DNA of 21,802 nt from Bacteroidia bacterium (GTDB lineage Bacteria > Bacteroidota > Bacteroidia > Bacteroidales > UBA932). The stretch is taken from NCBI GenBank assembly GCA_021153285.1, contig JAGKTT010000038.1:1-21802 (forward strand), given 5' to 3'. Shown one piece after another: positions 7,701 through 15,951 of the stretch. How positions within the stretch are numbered: position 1 is the stretch's first letter; every line of letters begins with the position of its first letter. The translations under genes were made by a program, and so were the position numbers. Under the pieces are notes generated by a model that ran no database searches, had not been told where the DNA came from, and was given only the letters and a program-made list of their open reading frames with translations.

Positions 7701-8344
7701 GTGCCGGTGATGTGAAGTTTGCTGACCTTGATGGTGACGGAAAGATTTCAGAAGGCTCGGGAACGCTTGATGACCACGGTGACAAGATCATCATAGGTAA
7801 CACCAGACCTCGTTACAATTATTCGTTCCGCTTTGGATTCAATTGGATGGGACTTGATGTCTCTGCTTTCTTCCAGGGAGTGGGACACCGTGACTGGTAC
7901 CCTGTGGCAGGACAGTCTTCATACGACTTCTGGGGTCCATACGCCTTCCCTCCTACTTCCTTCATCCACACAGAGTTCTATGACAATGTATGGACAGAAA
8001 CCAACAGAAACGCATACTTCCCACGTGCCCGTGGCTACAATGCATATGCTAACGGTTCCCTCGGAACAACCAATGACCGTTATCTTCAGAATCTGGCATA
8101 CCTGCGTTTCAAGAACCTGACCGTGGGCTATACCGTTCCTAAGGTGTGGACACGTAAGGCGAAGATCGAACAGATCAGAGTGTATTTCTCTGGAGAGAAT
8201 CTCTGCTACTGGTCTCCGATCAAGAAGTATACAAAGACAATGGATCCTGAGCTTGCAGGATCTTCTGGAACATCGACAGCGAATGCCGGAGTCGGTTATG
8301 CATATCCGAGGACATTCTCTGTGGGTATTGATATCCAGTTCTAA
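4775..8344 (+). CDS. SusC/RagA-family TonB-dependent transporter with STN signalling domain
   Basis: An outer-membrane importer of 1189 residues. In order: signal peptide 1-32 (cut near LSA-Q); STN domain about 34-108 (INLSMKNVTVQEAITAL); carboxypeptidase-regulatory-like domain about 122-198 (IKGTVTDSAGEPLVGASL); plug about 202-330 with the SusC hallmark VIGYGTQKRANLSGAV and NIRGALSLN; then a 22-strand-type barrel. Near the C-terminus come the FADLDGDGKIS calcium-like loop and IGNTRPRYNYSF, both typical of SusC. The STN domain is what contacts FecR anti-sigma factors, so this is a signal-transducing transporter, matching the sigma and FecR genes upstream. The gene is intact, with susD 17 nt later. 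The ligand cannot be read from the sequence. Confidence 0.97.
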   Translation: MRSVSTRSDNRLWRFMLMVVFCAFMAPLSLSAQKINLSMKNVTVQEAITALNQSENYSIILKADEVDLGRHIDVSAKDATIDEVLNQVFAGQNVSYTIEGNRISVIKKRPSKQADPVAQPARTIKGTVTDSAGEPLVGASLVVAGTSQGFLTDLDGNYEMTGVTFPATVVVSFIGYADTEIRMTGNERLPYNIVLDDSKNILDDVIVIGYGTQKRANLSGAVGTVSGKDLNARPVVSAANALQGADPSVNITFGTGSPESGYNINIRGALSLNSGSPLILADGVEVSLSQINPNDIESVSVLKDASTCAIYGAKASAGVVLITTKAGKRGDNARVQYNGRFGWQTNTTSTDFIRTGYDHVMIVNEFMNNSSDSTKDIFRYTEENGGLQKLYERRNDLTEHPDRPWVEIGDDGKYYYYGNFDWYGHFYNRVRPQQEHNLSVSGGSDKISYYASGRYLSQDGMFKIQQDKYTNYSFRAKLSAQMYKWLKYSTNIAYDSSTYSYGGYYSYEGTIHALQSNICAAFIPFNPDGTLVHYVNQLGKNSPLGAGRAAHMAAGTGVNSKSKKYLTISNQVDIKPFKGFTITAAYDYRFRDVLNKYRNNTFQYSRAEGKMETFTSGSVKNSYQEITSNYAGHNLNVYGTYDNSWNGHNLKFTAGGQYETYRSVELDVSNSDLTNDELSTFASATGIPVVTQDITAYKTLGFFARANYDYKGRYIFEASARGDGSSRFAPGHRWAFFPSASAAWSISEEKFFAPAKDVVDNMKLRFSAGSLGNQQVSNYAWIETITGNKTDSFSYTFDYVENGKYSSISDPISDGLTWETVTTYDLGLDLSFFDTRLNLTVDGYIRDTKNMLTTSLTLPDVYGAKTPKANCADLRTKGWELTASWKDSFNLLGKPFIYNLGVTVGDYVTHITKYHNPDGLISEHYVGKKLGDVWGYHVEGLFKTDREAAEYQAAINDDAVNKRVYQCTGPYGNYLRAGDVKFADLDGDGKISEGSGTLDDHGDKIIIGNTRPRYNYSFRFGFNWMGLDVSAFFQGVGHRDWYPVAGQSSYDFWGPYAFPPTSFIHTEFYDNVWTETNRNAYFPRARGYNAYANGSLGTTNDRYLQNLAYLRFKNLTVGYTVPKVWTRKAKIEQIRVYFSGENLCYWSPIKKYTKTMDPELAGSSGTSTANAGVGYAYPRTFSVGIDIQF

Positions 8345-8347
8345 TAT

Positions 8348-8353
8348 AGGAGG
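8348..8353 (+). promoter_or_regulatory. Strong Shine-Dalgarno site of the susD-like gene
   Basis: AGGAGG lies 8 nt before the ATG at 8362, in the 17-nt gap after the susC-like gene. Full-length SD matches are uncommon in Bacteroidota. It fixes the start and suggests high translation of the SusD partner. Confidence 0.65.
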
Positions 8354-8361
8354 AAAGAGAT

Positions 8362-10128
8362 ATGAAAAACATATTCAGATTATTGGCAGCGACTGCCATA
8401 GCGGCCTTGACTGTAAGCTGCGACCTGACTCTTTATCCTGAGGATGCCGAAAGTCCTGAGGTATACTTCAAGTCAGAGGCGCACTTCGAACAGTGGACTA
8501 ATTATTTATATGCCGCTCTTCTCGACAGCCCGGATGCTGTTTCAAGGTATAACGCCGATGATATGGTGGACAAGAGTATGGGAAGCATCATTCAAGGTCA
8601 GCGCTTGGCTTCAGATTCTATGTCCGGCAATAATGAGTGGGACTGGGATATGCTCCGCAGGATCAATTATATGCTTGCAAACTCTTCTAATTGTGAGGAT
8701 GATGCATTGAGAACGAAATATGATGGTATTGCGTATTTCTTCCGTGCATACTTCTATTTCCAGAAGGTGATGCGCTTCGGTGATGTGCCTTACTATGATA
8801 CTGTGCTTGAATCTACAGACACTGAATTCCTCAATAAGGCACGTGATGACAGAGGCTTTGTTATGGATAAGGTTATGGAAGACTTTGATAAGGCGATCGA
8901 AATGATTCCGGCAGCAAAGGATGCATACTCAGCTCGCGTAACAAAATGGGTCGCACTTGCAATGAAGTCTCGTGCAGCGCTCTTCGAAGGAACCTGGAGA
9001 AAGTATCACGGAATGCCTGATGCAGAGAAGTATCTTCAGCAGGCGGCCGCTGCAGCAAAGACATTCATCGATGAAAGCGGATATGTTCTGTATAATCAGG
9101 GCAATGAACCTTATCGTGACCTTTTCTGCAGTGACAAGGCCAAGACAGAAGAGGTGGTATTCGCACGTCTTTTCCAGTTCGAGACTCTCAATATCGCTAA
9201 CTCGGTACAGTTCAATATCCGTAATGATGCTCAGGGATTCACACGTCGCTTTATGAATCATTATCTGATGGCTGACGGAACAAGATTTACCGATATTCCG
9301 GGACACGAGACAATGTTCTACACAGAAGAGACAAAGAACCGTGACCCTCGTATGGCTCAGACAGTTCTCTGTCCGGGATATATTATGAAGGAGGAGACAA
9401 AACCTACACCTAATGATATGACATCCCTTACCGGATATGAGCCGATAAAGTTTGTTGCATCTGCAGCGCAAAGCGGTGCTTCAAAGGGTACGATGGACTG
9501 GCCTCTTATCCGTGCTGCAGAGGTTTATCTCAACTATGCAGAGGCACTTGCGGAACTCGGCCAGATAGATCAGACTGCTCTGGATATTTCCATCAACAAG
9601 ATTCGTGAAAGAGCAAAGATGCCTGCACTGGATATGACTGTAGCGAATGGAAATGCAGACCCGTTCCTTGCCTCGTGTTATCCTAGGGTACAGGATGGTG
9701 CCAACAAAGGAGTCATACTCGAAATACGTCGTGAGCGTACGATCGAACTTGTCAACGAAGGATTCCGCCAGTGGGATATGCTTCGTTGGAAAGAAGGTGA
9801 ACAGATGGTCAACAAGGATAAGCCTTACTATGGAATCTATTTCCCTGCACCGGGTCTGTATGATATGGATGGTGACGGAAAGAATGATCTGGAGATTTAT
9901 TCTGACGTTCAGCAGAGCAAGCCGGCTGACGGACTTACAGTCAAGAAGATAGGTTCTGATTTCGTTCTTTCGGAAGGAGACCACGGCTATGTGACAGCTT
10001 GGTCTACATTGACCTGGGAATGGAACGACAGAGAGTATCTATGGCCGATTCCGGCAGATCAGAGAGTTCTTACAGGTGGCGTTCTGACTCAGAACCCAGG
10101 CTGGACCGACAGTACTAACTTTAATTAA
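8362..10128 (+). CDS. SusD/RagB-family nutrient-binding lipoprotein
   Basis: A 588-residue lipoprotein (lipobox TVSC, Cys20) that forms the lid of the SusC transporter at the cell surface. The N-terminal half is the TPR-like SusD helical scaffold (FFRAYFYFQKVMRFGDVPYY around residues 130-149, then MKSRAALFEGTWRKYHG). The C-terminal half holds the SusD/RagB signature: LIRAAEVYLNYAEALAELG, IRERAKMP, then EIRRERTIELVNEGFRQWD and MLRWK. The end (YLWPIPADQ, LTQNPGW) is canonical, so the gene is complete. It lies between the susC-like gene and the first large lipoprotein gene (9-nt gap). Its sequence does not reveal the ligand. A DMDGDGKND loop near residue 510 could bind calcium. Confidence 0.96.
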   Translation: MKNIFRLLAATAIAALTVSCDLTLYPEDAESPEVYFKSEAHFEQWTNYLYAALLDSPDAVSRYNADDMVDKSMGSIIQGQRLASDSMSGNNEWDWDMLRRINYMLANSSNCEDDALRTKYDGIAYFFRAYFYFQKVMRFGDVPYYDTVLESTDTEFLNKARDDRGFVMDKVMEDFDKAIEMIPAAKDAYSARVTKWVALAMKSRAALFEGTWRKYHGMPDAEKYLQQAAAAAKTFIDESGYVLYNQGNEPYRDLFCSDKAKTEEVVFARLFQFETLNIANSVQFNIRNDAQGFTRRFMNHYLMADGTRFTDIPGHETMFYTEETKNRDPRMAQTVLCPGYIMKEETKPTPNDMTSLTGYEPIKFVASAAQSGASKGTMDWPLIRAAEVYLNYAEALAELGQIDQTALDISINKIRERAKMPALDMTVANGNADPFLASCYPRVQDGANKGVILEIRRERTIELVNEGFRQWDMLRWKEGEQMVNKDKPYYGIYFPAPGLYDMDGDGKNDLEIYSDVQQSKPADGLTVKKIGSDFVLSEGDHGYVTAWSTLTWEWNDREYLWPIPADQRVLTGGVLTQNPGWTDSTNFN

Positions 10129-10137
10129 TGAAAGGCA

Positions 10138-13100
10138 ATGAAAATCAATAATATGATCGCATTTTGCGTTTCAGTCCTGATGGTGCTGTCAGGCTGTAAC
10201 AAATATGACGACTCGGCCCTTTGGGACGATATTGATAAGTCATACAACCAGCTGACCGAAATCAAGGCACAGCTGGAGGCGCTTACCGCTCAGGTAGATA
10301 TGCTCTCGGCAGTTGTGACCGGTGGTGCCATCACAGGTATTACTGCCAACGAGGATGGCGGATATACAGTGCGTTACAAAGGCGCAGACAATGAAGAGAA
10401 GATAGTCGTCATTGCATCGAAGGACGACGTGGACACTGCGCCAATCCTTGGAACCAAGGAAGAGGGCGGAGTACTTTATTGGACCATAACAATTGACGGA
10501 AAGACAGATTATCTTAAGGATATTGACGGAGCGAAGATACCTGTTGCGGGTCGTACTCCTGCTTTCACCATAGATAATGAAGGGTATTGGTGTGTGAATG
10601 GAAACCCTGTTCTTGATGCGTCAGGAAATAAGGTCAAGGCTGAAGGCAAGACTATTTCAGTCATCTCGAAGATCGAGAAGGATGATGCCGGTAATGCTAT
10701 CCTCACCCTTGCAGACGGTTCTACTGTTACTGTTCCTCTTTTCGAGGCTTTCAATGTGAGCCTTTTCTATAACGGAGCAGAGTTTATGAATAAGCTTGAT
10801 CTGGAAGGTTCTGCTGTCCCTGCAGTGGTTTCCTATGTTATTGGAGGACCGGCAGCGGATCAGACTATCGTCAAGGCTATGCGTCAGACAAATCTTGATG
10901 CGGCAGTGAATGCAGCAGAAAAGACTATCACCATCACATTCCCTGAAGGATTCGAAGAGGGTAGCTTCGCTGTTATGGTGGCAGATGCTGAAGGCAATGT
11001 GATTGTGCGTCCAGTATATGTGACAGATAAGAATGCGGTTCCTGATTACTATGGAATCAAGACTGCGGATGATATGGCAAAATTCGCTCTCGCAGTGAAT
11101 ACCGGTGCTCCACTCAAGCGTTTCCTTAACGAGGATGGAACAGTCGTGCTTCTTTCCGATGTGGATATGTCGGGAGTCGAATCTTACCTCCCTGTCGGAA
11201 CTGCAGAATTCCCGTTTGAGGGTATATTTGACGGTCAGGGATATTCGATCAGGAACATCGCGTTCAAGACTGATGTGACATCTCAGCTTGCAGCAGGAAT
11301 CTTCGGAGCTCTTAAGGGTACAGTAAGAAACCTGACAGTCGGAACTGAAGGTGATGTCTGGACTATCACAGGAAAATGTGCTGCTGGAACATCTGTGGCA
11401 GGTGTTGCCGCTAATGCTTTGGAAGGTTCGGTCATCGAGAATTGTACAAACAATGTTTCATTTGATTTCCAGGCTGAGGATGCAAAGGATGTACTCGCAA
11501 GCATCGCCGGAATTGCAGCTGACGTCAAGGGTCTTACAGTCACAGGCTGTACAAATAATGCCGATATCCACGTGAAGAATCTGATCAACACTGGAAATGG
11601 TGGCAAGGGTCTGCAGCTTGCAGGTATCGTAGGATATGCAAGAGCTGCAACTGTCGTGACAGAATGTACCAATAATGGAGATTTTTCTGCTCCGGCAGGA
11701 CGTGGAGGCGGAATCGTTGCAACCCTTGATGGCTCTACAGTAAAGAACTGTACCAATAACGGAACAATCGAGGATGACAAGTTCGGTCAGCACGCAGGAA
11801 ATGATTCAGCATATGGTTACAAGCGTATGGGAGGTCTTGTCGGTGGTACATCAGGAACGACATCTGTCGAGGACTGTACCAACAATGGAACAGTGATCAC
11901 TCACATCGGATGCCGTACCGGTGGATTCGTCGGACATAACTCAGGCAATCTCAGCGGCTGTGTGAACAACGGAAACATATTCGGACTTGCCTCACACGAT
12001 GATCACGGAGCGGGATGGGCAGCTGGATTTACCACAAATAAAGACAATATCGTAAATTGTACAGGCAAGGGACGTGTAGGTGACATCTCACAGAAGGATA
12101 CTCCGGAAGCTGCACCTTACGCTTCATATCACAATGCTCTAAAGTATCAGTATCTCAAGAGGTTCAACCCTGAGGCAAATATGCTGGACTGGAGTGCGGA
12201 CTTCTATTATGAGACAGAGGTTACAGCGACCAAGGAACTCGCTTCCGGTCTCAAACTGACTTCTTACCAGTGGACCAATGTTCCTCGCAAGATGCATATC
12301 CTCGAGATAGATCTCACAAGCACTGCTATCGATCTGACAACGGCTTATGCCAATGACATCGTTCCAAACCCTAACGGTAACGAAAACTCTAACAATGGTT
12401 TCAACATACGTGAGACCCTTTCACAGCTGTGCGAGCGCAAACGCACTGAGGGTGAGGATGTTTATGCCGGTATCAATACAGGATTCTTCGATTCGAACGA
12501 CGGTTTCGGACGCGGTATGCACATCGAGGAAGGTGAACCGGTATTCATCAACAACCAGGGTGTGAGAAAGAGTCTTGTGAATCATACCTGGGGCTTCACT
12601 TTGTTTACAGATGGAACAGCAAGCTGCGGAAAGAAAGAATTCGCAGGAAAGATGGAGATTGCCGGCAAGGAGTATGAATACTTCTCGGTAAACGATACAA
12701 TTGTCAGAAACGGCAATAAGACTTATTATGCAAATCTTTATACTTCAAGATATAAGGAGGTTCCTCATACCGATCATCCTGAACTTGTAAACCCACTCAG
12801 CAAGACAGCTCTCTATGTCGTGGCGAAGTACAGCAACGGTGTAATGACTGTGAATAATGGCTACGCTGAGGCCGCTGTTACTGCGATCTATGACGGTCGT
12901 ACCACAGCACTTGACAAGGCTCCTTATCTTGAGGCGGCAGATGAAGTGGCAATCCAGCTTACAGGAGATAAGGCTGCTGAGATCGCTGCGGCTCTCAAGG
13001 TCGGTGACATCGTGAAACTTAGAGCGGATGTAACTGTAGATGGTCTGTCTAAGCCGATTTATACTCAGAACTCTACTATGTTCCAGTTCCTCAAGGACGG

Positions 13101-13449
13101 TAAGGATAATACTGCAAGTCTTGCAGAAGACAGTTCCAACAATACCAAATTTGATCCTGTCACATTTGCGGCAACAGACCAGGCCGGAACAAAGGTATGG
13201 TTCGTACTTGTGGACGGACGTCAGATCGACCTGTCTGCAGGAGTATGGACATCTATGGGTGTCAAGGCCTATGAGATGTATCAGATTGCATCAAGACTTG
13301 GAGCATACAATATGACCCGTTTTGATGGTGGTGGATCGTCTGCAATGTGGGCGTACACTGATGGTGCAGGTGCTCTTGTAAATACACCTTCAGATGAAAA
13401 AGGCGAGCGCAGCTGTATGAACTATATTTATATCCGTGCGAGGAAATAA
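10138..13449 (+). CDS. Surface lipoprotein: DUF4988-like stalk, GLUG repeats and C-terminal phosphodiester glycosidase
   Basis: 1103 residues. The lipobox is LSGC (Cys20), followed by NKYDD, an acidic stretch like the Bacteroidota surface-export signal. Residues 25-60 are a short coiled coil. About 60-205 is the DUF4988/PL29-lyase N-terminal type region (YWTITIDGKTDYL, then EGYWCVNG), and about 205-300 a sandwich-like segment. A GLUG module runs about 306-690 with repeated C-T-N-N-G turns and GGLVG/GGFVG. From about 695 comes a NAGPA-type phosphodiester glycosidase: AGINTGFFDS (about 778-787), RFDGGGSSAMW (1061-1071) and NTPSDEKGERS (1082-1092), all hallmark motifs. In mammals the family removes GlcNAc from GlcNAc-1-phospho-mannose; bacterial members probably cleave other sugar-phosphodiesters. 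The enzymatic call is strong, the substrate unknown. Confidence 0.9.
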   Translation: MKINNMIAFCVSVLMVLSGCNKYDDSALWDDIDKSYNQLTEIKAQLEALTAQVDMLSAVVTGGAITGITANEDGGYTVRYKGADNEEKIVVIASKDDVDTAPILGTKEEGGVLYWTITIDGKTDYLKDIDGAKIPVAGRTPAFTIDNEGYWCVNGNPVLDASGNKVKAEGKTISVISKIEKDDAGNAILTLADGSTVTVPLFEAFNVSLFYNGAEFMNKLDLEGSAVPAVVSYVIGGPAADQTIVKAMRQTNLDAAVNAAEKTITITFPEGFEEGSFAVMVADAEGNVIVRPVYVTDKNAVPDYYGIKTADDMAKFALAVNTGAPLKRFLNEDGTVVLLSDVDMSGVESYLPVGTAEFPFEGIFDGQGYSIRNIAFKTDVTSQLAAGIFGALKGTVRNLTVGTEGDVWTITGKCAAGTSVAGVAANALEGSVIENCTNNVSFDFQAEDAKDVLASIAGIAADVKGLTVTGCTNNADIHVKNLINTGNGGKGLQLAGIVGYARAATVVTECTNNGDFSAPAGRGGGIVATLDGSTVKNCTNNGTIEDDKFGQHAGNDSAYGYKRMGGLVGGTSGTTSVEDCTNNGTVITHIGCRTGGFVGHNSGNLSGCVNNGNIFGLASHDDHGAGWAAGFTTNKDNIVNCTGKGRVGDISQKDTPEAAPYASYHNALKYQYLKRFNPEANMLDWSADFYYETEVTATKELASGLKLTSYQWTNVPRKMHILEIDLTSTAIDLTTAYANDIVPNPNGNENSNNGFNIRETLSQLCERKRTEGEDVYAGINTGFFDSNDGFGRGMHIEEGEPVFINNQGVRKSLVNHTWGFTLFTDGTASCGKKEFAGKMEIAGKEYEYFSVNDTIVRNGNKTYYANLYTSRYKEVPHTDHPELVNPLSKTALYVVAKYSNGVMTVNNGYAEAAVTAIYDGRTTALDKAPYLEAADEVAIQLTGDKAAEIAAALKVGDIVKLRADVTVDGLSKPIYTQNSTMFQFLKDGKDNTASLAEDSSNNTKFDPVTFAATDQAGTKVWFVLVDGRQIDLSAGVWTSMGVKAYEMYQIASRLGAYNMTRFDGGGSSAMWAYTDGAGALVNTPSDEKGERSCMNYIYIRARK

Positions 13450-13467
13450 CATTCTAATAATCAAAGT

Positions 13468-15945
13468 ATGAAAAAGTTAGCATATATAATGGCAGTTCTC
13501 GCCGGATTCTTCCTTCTCGGCTCTTGCGGCTATGATGACACTCTGGTGCGCGAGGAGATCGGAAAGGTTGAGGCGGAGCTTTCTGAATATGAGCAGAAGA
13601 TGGCGGCTCTTGAAAGCCAGCTTTCTTCTCTGACTGCGCTGATAAACAGCAGTTTCATATCTTATCTGGGAACGGATGAGGCTGGAAACTATGTCATCAG
13701 CTATATGGACAAGGGTGGAGAAGTGAAGACCGTAGTCGTTGCAGTCGATGCCGATGTGGTCACTGCTCCTCTTATCGGCACTGCCGAGTATGAGGGAGTC
13801 CTCTATTGGAGGAAGACCGCTGATAACGGCAAGACTTGGGAATGGATTCTTGATGCAGAGGGCAAAATGATGCCTGTAGGCGGAAAGGAACCGCAGATAA
13901 GCATCGATGCCGAGGGATATTGGACCGTCAATGGTGAAAGAGTTCTCGGTGCTGATGGAGCGCCTGTGCTTGCGAATGATATTTCCAATACATTGTTCAA
14001 GAGCGTAGAGTACAATGAGCAGACCGGTTTCGTTGAGTTTACTCTGGTCGACGGATCGACATTCAGCGTAAGAATGTACGAGGCTCTGAACATTGAGTTT
14101 GATGCTCCTTCGATCATTGCGGTTCCGGATCCTGCTGCAGTGACCAGGATATCCTATACTGTGACAGGATCGCAGGCTGCGGATGCGGTGGTAGACTATT
14201 TCACTGCATACAATGTATCTGTGGAGATCGATAAGTATGCAAAGACAGTAAATGTCACTCTTGCAGAAGGTGCGCAGGAAGGCAATACCGTGATTATGGT
14301 GTCTGCAGGTGAGAATGTCGTTCTGAAGCCTCTGTTCTTTACTGCAGGTGCTGCAGAAATCCAGAAACCTGTCTGGGACAATAAGTATGGTGCCGGCACA
14401 GAGATTCACCTTCCTGGTGACTTCACCGAGTTTGATATCGAAGTTTCTCACAACATATCTTATGAGATGTCTATCTCTGAGGATTGTGCAGACTGGCTCA
14501 AGGTCGCTCCTTCGACCAAGGCTGAGATGATCACTACAAGGCACTCTTTCGTAGCAGATTATTATGAAAGCAGTCTTGGAGCGGATAGAAAGGGAAAGAT
14601 CATATTCAAGAACGAACTTTATGATGTTACAGTGGAGATTGCAGTACGTCAGACACCTATAGTTCCTTCAGGTCCTGTGGTTCCTGGTCTTTCAACAGGA
14701 GCTGACCTCGTGGCATTCGCTCAGGCTGTAAATGCAGGTGCAAGTACATCGCGTTGGCAGAACGAAGCAGGTGAAGTGGTTCTTCTTAACGATATCGATC
14801 TCACAGGTATGACAGAGTGGACACCTATCGGATCCGGTACAGCCAAGGGTACGCCGGCTTATGATCTGGTGGCTCCGTTCTCTGGTGTATTCAACGGTCA
14901 GGGCTATGCCATCAAGGGTATCCAGTGGGTACACAATGTGACTGATGCGGCATCTCACCTTTACGGCTTCTTCGGTGCCATCAAGGACGCAACCATCAAG
15001 AACCTTGTTCTCGGTGCGGAAGGTGACCAGATTACCATTGTCGGATCCAATGCCAATGTAATCGCTGTCGGAGCTCTTGTGGGACACGCGGAGTCATCTT
15101 CACTCCTTGGCATAACCAACAACGTGAGTGTAGTTCTTGCAGACAAGAATGCTGAGATACCAGGCGATAACCCTGATGCTACACTTATGATGCTCGGTGG
15201 TGTTGCAGGTACAGTACGTGCCCCTATGACAGTGGGTAGCAAGGATGAGCCTGTGAAGAACTTCGGTACAGTGAAGACAGGAGTCATCACCAATACTGCA
15301 AATGGTGGTACAGGTATGAATGTCGCCGGTGTGGTTGCCTTTACGGTCGGAGTCAAGGATCAGGAGCTGAAGCTTGACTATTGCTATAACTATGGTGAGG
15401 TGAGCGCTCCTACAGGCCGCGGTGGCGGAATCATCGGAACAATGGGTGGCGCTACAAATGAAACTGCTGTGACAATCCTCAGCAACTCAGACAACTATGG
15501 AACCATTCAGGATGATATCGTAGGACAGTTCGGTGGCTCCAAGGATATGTATAACCTCAAGCGTATGGGAGGTCTTGTGGGAGGTACAGTCGATAACAAG
15601 ACAGGTCTCCGCATCGAGTATTGTACAAATTACGGTAATGTGTTCTCACAGATCGGCTGCCGTACAGGAGGATTTGTAGGTCATAACAATGCCGCTGTAA
15701 CAGGATGTGTGAACAAGGGTATCATCCTCGCCAATATCTCTTATACTGACGGTGCACCTCAGCACGGACCGGGATGGGCTTGCGGATATTCAGGCAAGCA
15801 TCTGGTTACATCTTGTGCAAAGGGTGGCCGCGTAGGTGAGTGGGATACCTATAAGGACAATCCTTCAGGTGCACCTGAGGCGACAATGGACAATGCTCTT
15901 ATCTATAAGAATTCGGAGTATTTCGACCCATCGGTCAACTTCTAA
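13468..15945 (+). CDS. Surface lipoprotein: DUF4988-like stalk, BACON domain and GLUG repeats, no enzyme domain
   Basis: 825 residues, lipobox LGSC (Cys20) followed by GYDD. The N-terminal ~297 residues match those of the preceding gene in order: coiled coil (EIGKVEAELSEYEQKMAALE), LYWRKTADNGKTWEW, EGYWTVNGERVLG and a sandwich-like segment. Unlike its neighbours it then has a BACON domain, about 298-396 (FDIEVSHNISYEMSI, ADWLKVAP, ending IAVRQTP), a fold linked to carbohydrate or mucin binding. A GLUG module follows from about 407. Its second half closely matches the preceding gene (LKRMGGLVGG, IGCRTGGFVGHN, GGRVGEW). The protein stops at YFDPSVNF, just where the first protein continues into its glycosidase. 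It is probably a non-catalytic surface binder. Start: ATG with lipoprotein signal, 18 nt after the previous gene. Confidence 0.85.
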   Translation: MKKLAYIMAVLAGFFLLGSCGYDDTLVREEIGKVEAELSEYEQKMAALESQLSSLTALINSSFISYLGTDEAGNYVISYMDKGGEVKTVVVAVDADVVTAPLIGTAEYEGVLYWRKTADNGKTWEWILDAEGKMMPVGGKEPQISIDAEGYWTVNGERVLGADGAPVLANDISNTLFKSVEYNEQTGFVEFTLVDGSTFSVRMYEALNIEFDAPSIIAVPDPAAVTRISYTVTGSQAADAVVDYFTAYNVSVEIDKYAKTVNVTLAEGAQEGNTVIMVSAGENVVLKPLFFTAGAAEIQKPVWDNKYGAGTEIHLPGDFTEFDIEVSHNISYEMSISEDCADWLKVAPSTKAEMITTRHSFVADYYESSLGADRKGKIIFKNELYDVTVEIAVRQTPIVPSGPVVPGLSTGADLVAFAQAVNAGASTSRWQNEAGEVVLLNDIDLTGMTEWTPIGSGTAKGTPAYDLVAPFSGVFNGQGYAIKGIQWVHNVTDAASHLYGFFGAIKDATIKNLVLGAEGDQITIVGSNANVIAVGALVGHAESSSLLGITNNVSVVLADKNAEIPGDNPDATLMMLGGVAGTVRAPMTVGSKDEPVKNFGTVKTGVITNTANGGTGMNVAGVVAFTVGVKDQELKLDYCYNYGEVSAPTGRGGGIIGTMGGATNETAVTILSNSDNYGTIQDDIVGQFGGSKDMYNLKRMGGLVGGTVDNKTGLRIEYCTNYGNVFSQIGCRTGGFVGHNNAAVTGCVNKGIILANISYTDGAPQHGPGWACGYSGKHLVTSCAKGGRVGEWDTYKDNPSGAPEATMDNALIYKNSEYFDPSVNF

Positions 15946-15951
15946 AAGGTT

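Noticed and set aside
13477..14544. A 355-codon open frame on the minus strand
   Set aside because: It lies fully opposite a gene with lipobox, coiled coil and BACON domain. Its translation has no recognisable domain, and it mirrors codon bias on the other strand.
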